A stretch of 64,000 bases of DNA from Methanomicrobiales archaeon (GTDB lineage: Archaea; Halobacteriota; Methanomicrobia; Methanomicrobiales; JACTUA01), in assembly GCA_029907705.1 (NCBI GenBank), contig JARYLJ010000005.1, positions 1 to 64,000 on the forward strand, in the 5' to 3' direction. The translations under genes and the position numbers were made by a program. Shown piece after piece: positions 31,010-40,652 of this stretch. Positions within the stretch are counted from its first letter, which is position 1, and every line of letters begins with the position of its first letter. A model generated the notes under the pieces. The model had not been told where the DNA came from. It ran no database searches and worked only from the letters and a program-made list of their open reading frames with translations.

Positions 31010-31504
31010 TCACAGGAAGTTCTGGATATCGACCAGCTCCTGCAGTTCATCTTTCGACACGGCCGCATGAGCAATCACCTCCGCATCCACGAGGATGGGT
31101 GCCTGGGCTCGAAGCGCGATGGCGATGCCATCGCTCGGCCGGCAGTCCACTGCTTCGCACTGCCCGTTGTGCCTGATCATCAGCTTGCCGTAGAATACGC
31201 CGTCCTCCAGTGCGTCAATATACAGGGAGTCCACCGCAAGCGTGAATCTCACGAGCACATCCATCATCAGGTCATGCGTCAGAGGGCGGGGCATCACCTC
31301 GTTGTTCATCGCATTTCTGATGGAGATCGCCTCCCACAATCCGATGTAGATGGGGATGAAGGAACCTTCTCTGACCTTCAGCAGGACCGTGGGTGCATTC
31401 CCTCTGGGAGTGACGGTGATATATACCCCCTGCACACCGCATGCGATGGGCTCCATGTGTGACGAGGGATCATCATCGTCCACATTCTTAAGGTTTGGGA
31501 TCAC
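31010..31504 (-). CDS. Bifunctional nuclease-domain protein (DUF151)
   Basis: PIYIGLWEAISIRNAMNN..RPLTHDLMMDVL..DCRPSDGIAIALRAQAPI. Confidence 0.9.
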   Translation of the reverse strand: MIPNLKNVDDDDPSSHMEPIACGVQGVYITVTPRGNAPTVLLKVREGSFIPIYIGLWEAISIRNAMNNEVMPRPLTHDLMMDVLVRFTLAVDSLYIDALEDGVFYGKLMIRHNGQCEAVDCRPSDGIAIALRAQAPILVDAEVIAHAAVSKDELQELVDIQNFL

Positions 31505-32571
31505 CGGGCTGCTTCGATGGTCGCCTCTTTTCTGAGTATGGCGAGACCCGCGATGAAACCGGCGAGAATATTGAAGTAGAAGAATATCAGGCGCCAGATC
31601 ACCACGAATATGCCGACGATGGAGGGGCTGATGAACAGCCTGTACACCGATGTGGCCGTCACCTCTGCGATGCCAGAACTCCCGGGCGTGAGGGGGATCA
31701 TCATGATGATGGCGATGACGATCTGCGCGGTGAATGACTCGAGCAGGAACGGCGGCTGAGCGAGACCCACCAGGATCACCGAAGCGGTGAAGAATTCTGT
31801 CGCCCAGAAGAGGGTCGTGATTGTGATGGCGAGGAAGAAACCGGCCTTTCCCCTCTTGAGAAAGTGTCTCATACTCTCGTTGAAGTTATCCACCTCTCTG
31901 TCCACGCGGGTGGAGAACCTTTCCAGCCTCTCCGGTCTCCATCTGGCAAGGATGAAACCGGAGATGCGTTTCACCACCCTTTTCAGGAAATCAGGGTTCC
32001 TCACCGAGTAGACGATGATCAGCATGAGGATCAGCATTCCCGTGATGGAGGCGATGATCGCCATCAGGGTGACCGTCTCCGAGCCGGCGATGCTGCTCCC
32101 CAGTCCGGAGATGATCAGGATCCCGAGGAGCGAAAGCACGATCGCATCGAATATCCTCTCCATTATCACGACAGCAGTCGCATCCCCCACGGGGACACCT
32201 GCCCGGTAGAGCTGGTGGATCCTGACAGGTTCTCCGCCCGCCTGCGACGGTGTGATCGCGGCGACGAAGAGGTTTGCCAGCACGAGGTTAAGGCAATGCC
32301 TGAGCCCCACCCGGTAACCCAGCCATTCTGTCATCTTCTGAATTCTCAGACTCCAGAAGCACTGCGCAGCCAGATGCAGAAGCAAAGCGGCGAGAAGGAG
32401 GAATGGATTGAGCCTGGAGATGTACTCGAAGGTGCGCTCGTCCACGGTGAAAATAAGTACCAGAATCAGCACCAGCGTGCTGAACGTGAGCGATAGGGCG
32501 AGCCACTTGAGCTGAGATCTCTTCATCGTCTGCTCCCTGCCTGCTGAACCGCATACGACGGACTCATTCAT
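31501..32571 (-). CDS. Flippase-like / LPG synthase TM-domain protein (UPF0104)
   Basis: Multi-TM with QAGGEPVRIHQLYRAGVPVGDATAVVIMERIFD and PLTPGSSGIAEV. Confidence 0.85.
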   Translation of the reverse strand: MNESVVCGSAGREQTMKRSQLKWLALSLTFSTLVLILVLIFTVDERTFEYISRLNPFLLLAALLLHLAAQCFWSLRIQKMTEWLGYRVGLRHCLNLVLANLFVAAITPSQAGGEPVRIHQLYRAGVPVGDATAVVIMERIFDAIVLSLLGILIISGLGSSIAGSETVTLMAIIASITGMLILMLIIVYSVRNPDFLKRVVKRISGFILARWRPERLERFSTRVDREVDNFNESMRHFLKRGKAGFFLAITITTLFWATEFFTASVILVGLAQPPFLLESFTAQIVIAIIMMIPLTPGSSGIAEVTATSVYRLFISPSIVGIFVVIWRLIFFYFNILAGFIAGLAILRKEATIEAAR

Positions 32572-32617
32572 ACGGGTTCATGGATCGGTTCCCGTCCATC
32601 TATATTGCGCTGATCCC

Positions 32618-33187
32618 TTAAATCGTGAACAGTTCCCGTCTTCCGTGGATCCTGAGAAATCCGGTCCTTATTCCCGCATCCAGCCAGCCGTGGCCGTAAC
32701 TGAACTGGACCAGTGCATTCAGCAGATCCCCTGTGCGCTGGCGTTCGAGGCCCCTCTCGTGGGCCCCGGCCGCTTTTCCGACGAGAGCCGCCGCACCTTC
32801 ATGCACCTCGCTCTCCTCCTCTGCGGCCACAACGACCGCCCCGATCGCCTCGGCGAGCAGGATCTCGTATCTGCACGTCTTACGTGCGAGGAACTCCTCT
32901 GCCGCCCCTTCGTACCGGTCTTCCAGCAGGGGTACGGATCCATCCCCCTCCGCGAGCACGATCCCCAGGTATGCACCGGTATCTAGCCACCCCAGGGCAT
33001 ATGCGATGCAGGCGGCCCCGTTTGCCAGATCTCCCCGCCCCATAAAGGAGGCACCATCGCGGCAGTATGCATCCGCCATCGTGAGGACCGTGCCAGCGGC
33101 CCTGCAGAGGACAGTTCCATGAGGCGGGAGCGGTTCCGAACTCTTCAGCCTCTTTCGGAGTGAGTGGTGCAGAGCGCCGACCATCAT
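32618..33187 (-). CDS. DUF357-type protein
   Basis: [38 protein letters not shown] and [15 protein letters not shown]; overlaps dphB. Family call partly from synteny. Confidence 0.75.
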   Translation of the reverse strand: MMVGALHHSLRKRLKSSEPLPPHGTVLCRAAGTVLTMADAYCRDGASFMGRGDLANGAACIAYALGWLDTGAYLGIVLAEGDGSVPLLEDRYEGAAEEFLARKTCRYEILLAEAIGAVVVAAEEESEVHEGAAALVGKAAGAHERGLERQRTGDLLNALVQFSYGHGWLDAGIRTGFLRIHGRRELFTI

Positions 33188-33936
33188 AGACCCGCGAAGA
33201 CCTCCAGATATTCCCTCTCTATCGGATGGAGGGAGGCGGGGACGACGAGCGCATGGAGGGGCGGGCCGAAATCGAACGCGACGAGATCCTGGAGTGATCC
33301 CGCCCGCACCACCGGCCTGTCCGAGCCTGCACGGGCGACGCCGACGAAGAGTTCGGGAACCGGCGCCTCCATCGCTTCGGACATCCGCCCGATCTGCTCC
33401 AGACCCTCCCGCACGGTCATGCACCTCTTACCCTGGATATCCATGTACACGAGGGTGTGGAGATCCCGTGAAAGGTTCTGCAGAATCGTCTCCATCGGTG
33501 TGTTCGGTGACCATCTGGGTGCCGGGAAGGGGATCGAGCAGGACTTCCCGAACCGATAGTTCTGGAGACCTGTGAGACCGCAGACTGCGCTGGAGATGGA
33601 GGCGCCATGGATGATGCGCGTCTCGATCCCCCTCGAGGCAGCGCGCAGTCGCAGATCGGCATGGGTGGTGGATACCATCGGATCTCCCGCGGAGAGGAGC
33701 ACGACCGTCTCCCTGACCGCCCTCGAGAGAAACCACTCGGGGTGCTCCTCGATCTCCTCCCTCGAGAGGAGCAGGATCTCTCTCCCGAACCGCTCTCCGA
33801 TCTGAAGAGGAGAAGAGCCCATCAGGCGGGAGGTGTAGATCTCCATCAGCACGAGGTCGGCCTTCCGCACCTCCTCCAGCCCCTTCACCGAGATGTCATT
33901 CCAGTCGTACAGCCCCAGACCTATGAACGTGAGCAT
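33184..33936 (-). CDS. dphB: Diphthine synthase
   Basis: [75 protein letters not shown]. Confidence 0.95.
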   Translation of the reverse strand: MLTFIGLGLYDWNDISVKGLEEVRKADLVLMEIYTSRLMGSSPLQIGERFGREILLLSREEIEEHPEWFLSRAVRETVVLLSAGDPMVSTTHADLRLRAASRGIETRIIHGASISSAVCGLTGLQNYRFGKSCSIPFPAPRWSPNTPMETILQNLSRDLHTLVYMDIQGKRCMTVREGLEQIGRMSEAMEAPVPELFVGVARAGSDRPVVRAGSLQDLVAFDFGPPLHALVVPASLHPIEREYLEVFAGL

Positions 33937-34801
33937 CCGGCATCACAACCGAATAGCTCCTCCACGGTAAAAACTGCATCTGAATGACTGCGGCAGTTTG
34001 CAGGACCGCATCAACGTGTCGCTCCTCCAGAGATGGTCGACGGATTCGAGGCATGCACACCCGAATCGGGATCATCGGTCTTCGAACGAAGCATGAAAGA
34101 TCGTTGCGCAATGATGAATTACAGCGGCCGCCGCCATCGCTGACAGCGACTCGCCAAAGATGCATCGCAACAAGGGTCCCTGCGGGGCGCACGTCCCCCC
34201 CCCAAAAAAAAAAACTTATCGTTGAAAGGGGTGGTTCGATTCCATTGCACCGTGCATTGCCGGGATCGACGCCTGATCACCGTGCGTCGTTCACCGGCCC
34301 TGCAGCCATGCAAACGAATTTGATCCCGACCGACGGAACATCATAACTGTCTGGCATCCGCATCTCGCTCTTCGGTGTTCATTCCCTGCATCGTATGGGA
34401 ATGTTTGATGGCAAAGAACCACGGTTCGCCGATTCGCTTTTATTGGCCACTTCATGGAGAACCTATCAACCACTGCACTGGTTCTGCGGGCGTCCACCTG
34501 GAATGCCGGGGAAATACGAATTCCCCTGACCTGACATCTCATCACCCTCTTCTGAATTTGTCAACCTGAATTGCTCCGGTCACCATTTGGGCGAACGAAG
34601 GCTCTGGTTGCACCGAGATCTCCGAGGAGGCGCAATTTTTTTAACCGCGCCTGCAGGCGTCGAATACCACACAGAGCAAGTGATGGGTCTTCGATATATC
34701 GGAATAAAAATTTGCAAGGCAATGGTGCATGGCAATGATTGTCTCTGGCGGTTATTGCCCCTCTCCACCATTTATCATCTCCCAGGAGCGATTCATTCAG
34801 C

Positions 34802-36490
34802 ATGGAAGAGGTCAACAGCCGTGCTGCAGCGCTTCTGGCACTGATGGGTGAACTGCTGGAGATCTCTGGAGAGGACACATTCAAGGTGCGGGCGTATTAC
34901 CGTGCGAGCGAGGAGATCAGGAGGCTCACCCGATCGATCGAGGGAATGACCGAGGAGGAACTCCTGCAGGTGACCGGGATCGGCCGGGCGATCGCGAAGA
35001 AGGTGCAGGAGATCGTCCGCACGGGCACATTTCACGAGCTGGAGGAGGCGAAGGCCAGAATACCGTCCACCCTGCTGGATATTCTGCAGCTCGAGGGAGT
35101 GGGGCCGAAGACCGTCAGGAGACTCTGGCAGAAGCTGGAGGTGGAGACGCTGGACGATCTGGAGAAGGCGGCGCGGGCGCACAGGATCAGGGGGCTGAAG
35201 GGCTTCGGAGAGCGGAGGGAGCGGGAGATCCTCGAAGCGGTGCAGCGCCGGAGGACGTCAGGGAGGCGGATGACCAGGGACGAGGCGGAGACGATCGTCC
35301 GTACGATTGCCGGTGCCTTCGAGGGGAGCGGATTCGAAGTGGCCGGAAGTTACAGAAGAGGGAAGAGCACCCTCGGCGATCTGGATATCGTCACCACTGC
35401 CTCGCCATCGGCGGTGAACCAGAGGCTTCGCCGCACCGGATGCGAGACGATAGAGGAGGGGGAGAGCCGGACATCCGTCAGGTGCGGAGAAAAGAGAGTG
35501 GACATCAGGTTCACCCGCCGGGAAGAGTACGGAACCATGCTCATTTACCTGACCGGTTCGAAGAACTTCAATATCAGGCTCCGGGAGATCGCCCTGCAGC
35601 GAGGCATGAAGCTGAACGAATACGGGATCGAGGAGAAAGGGAAGGGAGAGACGAGGAGATTCGCCACCGAGGAGGAGGTCTTCACCGCCCTCGGGATGGA
35701 TTACATCCCTCCGGAGCTCAGGGAGGATGGAGGGGAGATCGAGGCAGTGATGGCGCACCGTCTCCCCCATCTCCTGGTGGAGAGCGAGATACGCGGCGAT
35801 CTGCACGTCCACTCCTCGTGGAGCGATGGCCACCTCTCCCTCGACCAGCTGGCGGAGGCAGGTGCGGAGCGGCACTATCAGTACCTGCTCTGCTCCGACC
35901 ACAGTTCCACACTCGGAATCGCCCACGGTCTGGACGGCGAGGCAGTGAGGAGGCAGATCTCGGAGATCGAGCGAGTGAACAGGGACTCCGAATGCACCCT
36001 TCTCTCCGGCATCGAGGTGGACATCCTCGCGGATGGCACCACCGGTCTTTCGGCGAGCGTGCTGAAGGACCTCGATCTCGTCATCGGGTCCGTCCATTCT
36101 GCCTTCAAGCAGGACAGGGACGTGATGACCCGGCGAATCATCCGCGCCATCGAGAACGAGCATATCGACATCATCGGGCACCCGACCGGGAGGATACTGG
36201 GGCAGAGGGAACCATACGATGTGGATATGGAACGGGTGATCGAGGCGGCAAAGGATGGTGGCAAGGCGCTGGAGATCAATGCCTCCCCACACAGGCTCGA
36301 CCTCGACGATCTCTTTATAAAAGAGGCCCGGGAGCGAGGGGTGCACCTCTCCATCGGAACAGATGCCCACAGTGCACAGGAACTGGCATATATGCGGTAC
36401 GGCGTGATGGTGGCGCGGCGGGGCTGGTGCCGTCCTTCCGACCTGCTCAACACACGTGATATAAAGGAGCTCCTGGAGTTCTCCCGATGA
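34802..36490 (+). CDS. polX: DNA polymerase X family protein with C-terminal PHP domain
   Basis: HhH motifs, GSYRRGKSTLGDLDIV, DIRFTRREEYGTMLIYLTGSKNFNIRLRE, PHP motif GDLHVHSSWSDG..IGTDAHS. Confidence 0.93.
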   Translation: MEEVNSRAAALLALMGELLEISGEDTFKVRAYYRASEEIRRLTRSIEGMTEEELLQVTGIGRAIAKKVQEIVRTGTFHELEEAKARIPSTLLDILQLEGVGPKTVRRLWQKLEVETLDDLEKAARAHRIRGLKGFGERREREILEAVQRRRTSGRRMTRDEAETIVRTIAGAFEGSGFEVAGSYRRGKSTLGDLDIVTTASPSAVNQRLRRTGCETIEEGESRTSVRCGEKRVDIRFTRREEYGTMLIYLTGSKNFNIRLREIALQRGMKLNEYGIEEKGKGETRRFATEEEVFTALGMDYIPPELREDGGEIEAVMAHRLPHLLVESEIRGDLHVHSSWSDGHLSLDQLAEAGAERHYQYLLCSDHSSTLGIAHGLDGEAVRRQISEIERVNRDSECTLLSGIEVDILADGTTGLSASVLKDLDLVIGSVHSAFKQDRDVMTRRIIRAIENEHIDIIGHPTGRILGQREPYDVDMERVIEAAKDGGKALEINASPHRLDLDDLFIKEARERGVHLSIGTDAHSAQELAYMRYGVMVARRGWCRPSDLLNTRDIKELLEFSR

Positions 36491-37077
36491 TATACTGGCT
36501 GTACGAATGGTGGCTGCGCCGCGGACTCCGTATACTCCCCTCGCATCTCTGTTTCCTCATCAGTGAGCGGGACATGATCGAGGCGCCGGAGAAGATACTC
36601 GAAGTCACCGAATGGTGCCTGCAGCTGGGGATGCAGGGGATGATCTTTCACATCGCCACGAGGAATCCTTCCCGGATGGACGAGTTCCTCCCTCTCATCA
36701 GAGGGATCGGCGGGATGGCAGAACTCCATCTTCACCGGGGCGAAAAGGACGAGGTGTCCGGGTCAGGTGCAAGGGTGGACGTGGCGATCGGGAAGAGCGG
36801 AAGGGAGGAGATCGCCGCATCCATCAGGAAGATGGCATACGCCGGGATCGCACCGGAAGAGGTGGACGAGGAGAAGATCGAATCGTTCCTCACATTCCGC
36901 ATGACCCCGGATCTCCTGATCAAGACCGGTGAGAGCCATCTGACCGATTTCCTGATCTGGCAGTCCGTGTACTCGGAGCTCTTCTTCTTCGACGTGAACT
37001 GGAAGTACTTCCGCAGGGTCGATCTCCTGAGGGCGTTGAGGGATTTTCAGTCCAGGGAGAGGCGATTCGGCGGTTAG
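36487..37077 (+). CDS. Degenerate cis-prenyltransferase family protein (NgBR/Nus1-like)
   Basis: C-terminal LLIKTGESHLTDFLIWQSVYSELFFFDVNWKYFRRVDLLRALRDFQSRERRFGG is UppS-like, but the N-terminal DGNRR motif is replaced by LISERDM. Confidence 0.85.
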   Translation: MIYWLYEWWLRRGLRILPSHLCFLISERDMIEAPEKILEVTEWCLQLGMQGMIFHIATRNPSRMDEFLPLIRGIGGMAELHLHRGEKDEVSGSGARVDVAIGKSGREEIAASIRKMAYAGIAPEEVDEEKIESFLTFRMTPDLLIKTGESHLTDFLIWQSVYSELFFFDVNWKYFRRVDLLRALRDFQSRERRFGG

Positions 37078-37268
37078 ACAGACGCGTTTCGGGTTTCTCT
37101 GTCCACCCGTTCAGGAGAGCATCCCCTGCATCGCTCAGGGCATCTGCCACATGAATGCAACCCGATTTAAAAAGGACCTCTCGGGGAGAGGGGCGATAAA
37201 AACGCCTTTTGAGTCCGAACCCGGCCCTCTCGGGTGAATGGGACTCCACCTCCCGTGTACGAAACCGA

Positions 37269-37982
37269 TCAGGCGCAGAGGTACGTCACTGACACCTGGG
37301 CGGAGACCTTCATCTCCCCTGCCTCGATCGGTGTCGAATAGGCCGCCTCCGCATATCGCGCTGTTGCATACAGCACAGGCGGCGACGCACCGGTCGTGCT
37401 GATCTCCCTGATGCCGGTGATCCTGAGTCCGGCTGCTTCCGCGACTGCCTCTGCATCCAGTCTGGACTTCGCGACCGCATCCTTCAGCGCCGTCGTGCGG
37501 AGCTGCTGCAGCCTCGCATCGCTGATCTGGAACGAGATGTAGTTGATCCTGTTCGCTCCGCTCGCCACTGCCATGTCGAGGATCTCTCCAGCCCTCTCCA
37601 CGCTTCTGAGCCTGATCTGAAGGGTGTTGCTCACCCTGTAGAGCTTCACCTTCATCCGCAGGGGTGTCTGCTCATCGTAGATGGGATAGATCGAATAGCC
37701 GGATGTCTGCAGATCGCTCTTCTGGATGCCCGCATTGACCATCGCCTCGATGATCCGGGACATCGCCTGGGCATTCTGCTCCTGTGCCACCTTCGCATTC
37801 TGGTGCTCCGTATCGACAGAGACAGACAGCATCGCCTCGTCGGGTGTGGTGACCACCTCCCCCGTGGCGGAGGTGTAGATGAGCCGGTCCGTCTTCTCCG
37901 TATCCGCTGCCATCACCCCGCCACCCACTGCGAGCATGATCGCAATGGCGGCGAGGACCGCATACAGGTAATTTCTGACCAT
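37269..37982 (-). CDS. SIMPL-domain (DUF541) exported protein
   Basis: Signal peptide; TSATGEVVTTPDEAMLSVSVDTEHQNAKVAQEQNAQAMSRIIEAM. Confidence 0.88.
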   Translation of the reverse strand: MVRNYLYAVLAAIAIMLAVGGGVMAADTEKTDRLIYTSATGEVVTTPDEAMLSVSVDTEHQNAKVAQEQNAQAMSRIIEAMVNAGIQKSDLQTSGYSIYPIYDEQTPLRMKVKLYRVSNTLQIRLRSVERAGEILDMAVASGANRINYISFQISDARLQQLRTTALKDAVAKSRLDAEAVAEAAGLRITGIREISTTGASPPVLYATARYAEAAYSTPIEAGEMKVSAQVSVTYLCA

Positions 37983-38504
37983 ATCACAGGTTTTGGTCCC
38001 GTGGAGTCATATATATTCCTTTGATTTCGAAATTTTTCGCACATAATCACGATTCTGGTAAATGCGGGTGCATACTTTCCGCCACCGATGCGAGAGGTCG
38101 ATGGAATTCAGCCAACTGCGAAGGGATTTCATCACAAGCACTCTCAAATGCCACCTCTGCCTGCGATTCACCCTGCCCTGCGCCTCAGGAAGGCCTTATC
38201 CTCTTCCGGGCTGATGATCGTCTTCGGGAGCCATCGTTTGGCGGGTCATATGTCACCTATCCGATACGATCCGCAATGTATCATGCGCCCACGGGTGCGC
38301 CGAAAGATGTGACGTCTCACCGCGGGCACTCTGAACAGATGATCTAGCACCCCCGTGGATATGGACATGGAATGGATGGGTGCGGGGATGCATCGGGGCA
38401 GAACATCCGCTCTCGCTCCGTGGGGGGTGGGCGGTACGTATTTGGGTAGTTTTATCGTGAACGGACGACAACCCTGCATTATAACGCCATAGGACGAATC
38501 GATC

Positions 38505-38732
38505 ATGACGAAATGCAGAATTGACAGGACCAATTGCACCAGTTGCGGAACATGCTGGGATTCTTGCCCTGAATACTTCGTTCAGGATCAGAACGACTCC
38601 CTCAGCTCCATCGCTGAAGGGTATCGTATCGGCTCCGACCCTGCGGTGGGGGAGGTTCCCGACGACCTCCTGGAGTGCGTGAACGAGGCGGTGGATCTCT
38701 GTCCCGTCCAGGTGGTCTCGCTCGAGGACTGA
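38505..38732 (+). CDS. Small ferredoxin
   Basis: NCTSCGTCWDSCPEYF..LCPVQV. Confidence 0.85.
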   Translation: MTKCRIDRTNCTSCGTCWDSCPEYFVQDQNDSLSSIAEGYRIGSDPAVGEVPDDLLECVNEAVDLCPVQVVSLED

Positions 38733-38890
38733 ATCGGATATCACGGATCTCTCAATTCATCCCGTTCCTGTTTTTTGTCCCTTACCGCACGATCCAGGGG
38801 CAATATCACATCGGTGCATCGGGGGTTTTTTCCCTGTGCCTTCCAGGCCAGCAATCCTCTTTTTTTTGTTCGTTTTACAGGCAAGGCGAC

Positions 38891-39451
38891 TCAAACGCCT
38901 ATGTAACTGTCTGGGAACTGCTGCACCCTTTCCAGGGAGGTGATCCTCGTCTTCAGGACGAGGGTGTGGCCGATGCACTTTCCCAGGAGTAGACCGCAGT
39001 CCGCCTCGATCGCCACCCTCTCGCTCCTCGAGGATCCCGCCTCCATGTCACCCAGTCACCGTTCGATCGAAGGCCTGGAATTGACGAAGATACGCGCCCC
39101 TCTCTCGTTAAACACTTCCAGTGTGACGCAGACCGAGTGAGCGGTAATGTCCCCCGTGTTCGTGACGGTGGTCTCCGTCTCCCGGCATGTGAGGCCGCAA
39201 CTGACCGGTGTTCCTGTGCGGAGTGCGAAACTGACTGGTTCAGGCGGCACTGCGGACGGCAGAGCGGGGGTCGGCGCGGGGGTCATGGTCGGCGCGGAGA
39301 TGCCCTCATCCGGCCAGTTCCGGTGGGCAGAGGCCCCTGGTTCAGGAGGTGCATGGGCAGGTAACCCCTCCTGCCCCACGAGGAATATACCGGCGGCGAC
39401 GATCACTAAAACTGCGACGATTCCCGCGGCCGCGACGGGGAGAGATGGCAT
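38891..39451 (-). pseudogene. Secreted/membrane-anchored protein interrupted by in-frame TGA (39056..39058)
   Basis: Frame after the stop continues 54 codons: LGDMEAGSSRSERVAIEADCGLLLGKCIGHTLVLKTRITSLERVQQFPDSYIGV*. Confidence 0.65.
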
Positions 39452-39623
39452 TCATGCCCGCTTGGGGCATGCAGGCTGATGAAACTTCCCATTCCGCCAC
39501 GTCTCCGCGCAAGCGGTTCGGGCGAATAGGGAAAGAGAGTGACAGGATCTCCAGAACGCTGAACCTCCGGATGCCTCTTTAGCCAGACGCATTCGAACCC
39601 GCAATATGCTCTGTAGGAAGATA

Positions 39624-39641
39624 TTCACGATCTATCGTGAA
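39624..39641. promoter_or_regulatory. Inverted repeat TTCACGATCTATCGTGAA upstream of ABC transporter
   Basis: 8-bp perfect arms, 2-nt spacer; flanked by CTCTGT...ACAGAG. Confidence 0.4.
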
Positions 39642-39926
39642 CAGAGAGCCACCGGCGGCAGATCGATCGGCCCATGGAGATCTTCTTCGACCGTCTTCTC
39701 CGACGGAATCAGGGAAACCATCAATCCTTCGCCGGGATACCACCGCGGAGGTGGCGTTCGATGACGTCCATACGGGCGTGCGGATGATCTATACCGGGTG
39801 ATGAAAAAGCGGTGACCCATATCCTTCGAGGGCCGAAGATCTTTATCGGAGGAGAGGGCGAAGATCCTTTCGTAAATATTCATCCAGGAAGTGGGGCGCA
39901 TCGGGTGTACCGGTGCAGGTGCGAAA

Positions 39927-40652
39927 ATGACAGCGGTGCTAGAAACAGATAACCTCTGCAAGAGATATGGGGACGTGACCGCACTGGATCACGTCTCGCT
40001 CGCGGTGGAAGAGGGGGCGCTCTTTGGCCTCCTCGGCCCGAACGGTTCGGGCAAGACCACCATGATCAGGCTTCTGACAGGACAGATCCGACCTTCGGGA
40101 GGCTCTGCACGTGTGCTCGGACTCGATGCGGCGCGGGAAGGGATCAGGGTGCGGGAGCGCGTGGGGATCATACCGGAGCAGGAGTCACCGCCCAGCTTCC
40201 TCACCGCGATGGAATACCTGGAGTTCGTCGGGACGATCAGGAAGGTGCACGATATCGAGGAGCGGGCAGAGAAGTGGTTCGATCTCCTGGAGTTCGGGGA
40301 CAAGAAGCATGTGCTCTGCAAGGACCTCTCGAGGGGCACCCGGCAGAAACTGATGTTTGCGCAGGCGTTCATCCACGAACCGTCCGTCGCCCTGATCGAC
40401 GAACCCCTGATCAACCTGGATCCGATCATGCAGGACGTGGTGAAGGAATTCCTGAAAGGATACGTGAAATCCGAAAGGACAGTCTTCCTCTCCACGCACA
40501 GCCTGGAGGTGGCGGAGGAGATCTGCTCCTCCTTCGCGATCCTGCACAGAGGGAGGCTGCTCCATTCAGGCTCCGTGTCAGGGTTGATGGAGGCGGGTGA
40601 ACACCTCCCGGAGTTCTTCCTCTCGCTCGTACGAAGGGGTCGCGATGCCTGA
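39927..40652 (+). CDS. ABC transporter ATP-binding protein
   Basis: [39 protein letters not shown]. Confidence 0.92.
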   Translation: MTAVLETDNLCKRYGDVTALDHVSLAVEEGALFGLLGPNGSGKTTMIRLLTGQIRPSGGSARVLGLDAAREGIRVRERVGIIPEQESPPSFLTAMEYLEFVGTIRKVHDIEERAEKWFDLLEFGDKKHVLCKDLSRGTRQKLMFAQAFIHEPSVALIDEPLINLDPIMQDVVKEFLKGYVKSERTVFLSTHSLEVAEEICSSFAILHRGRLLHSGSVSGLMEAGEHLPEFFLSLVRRGRDA

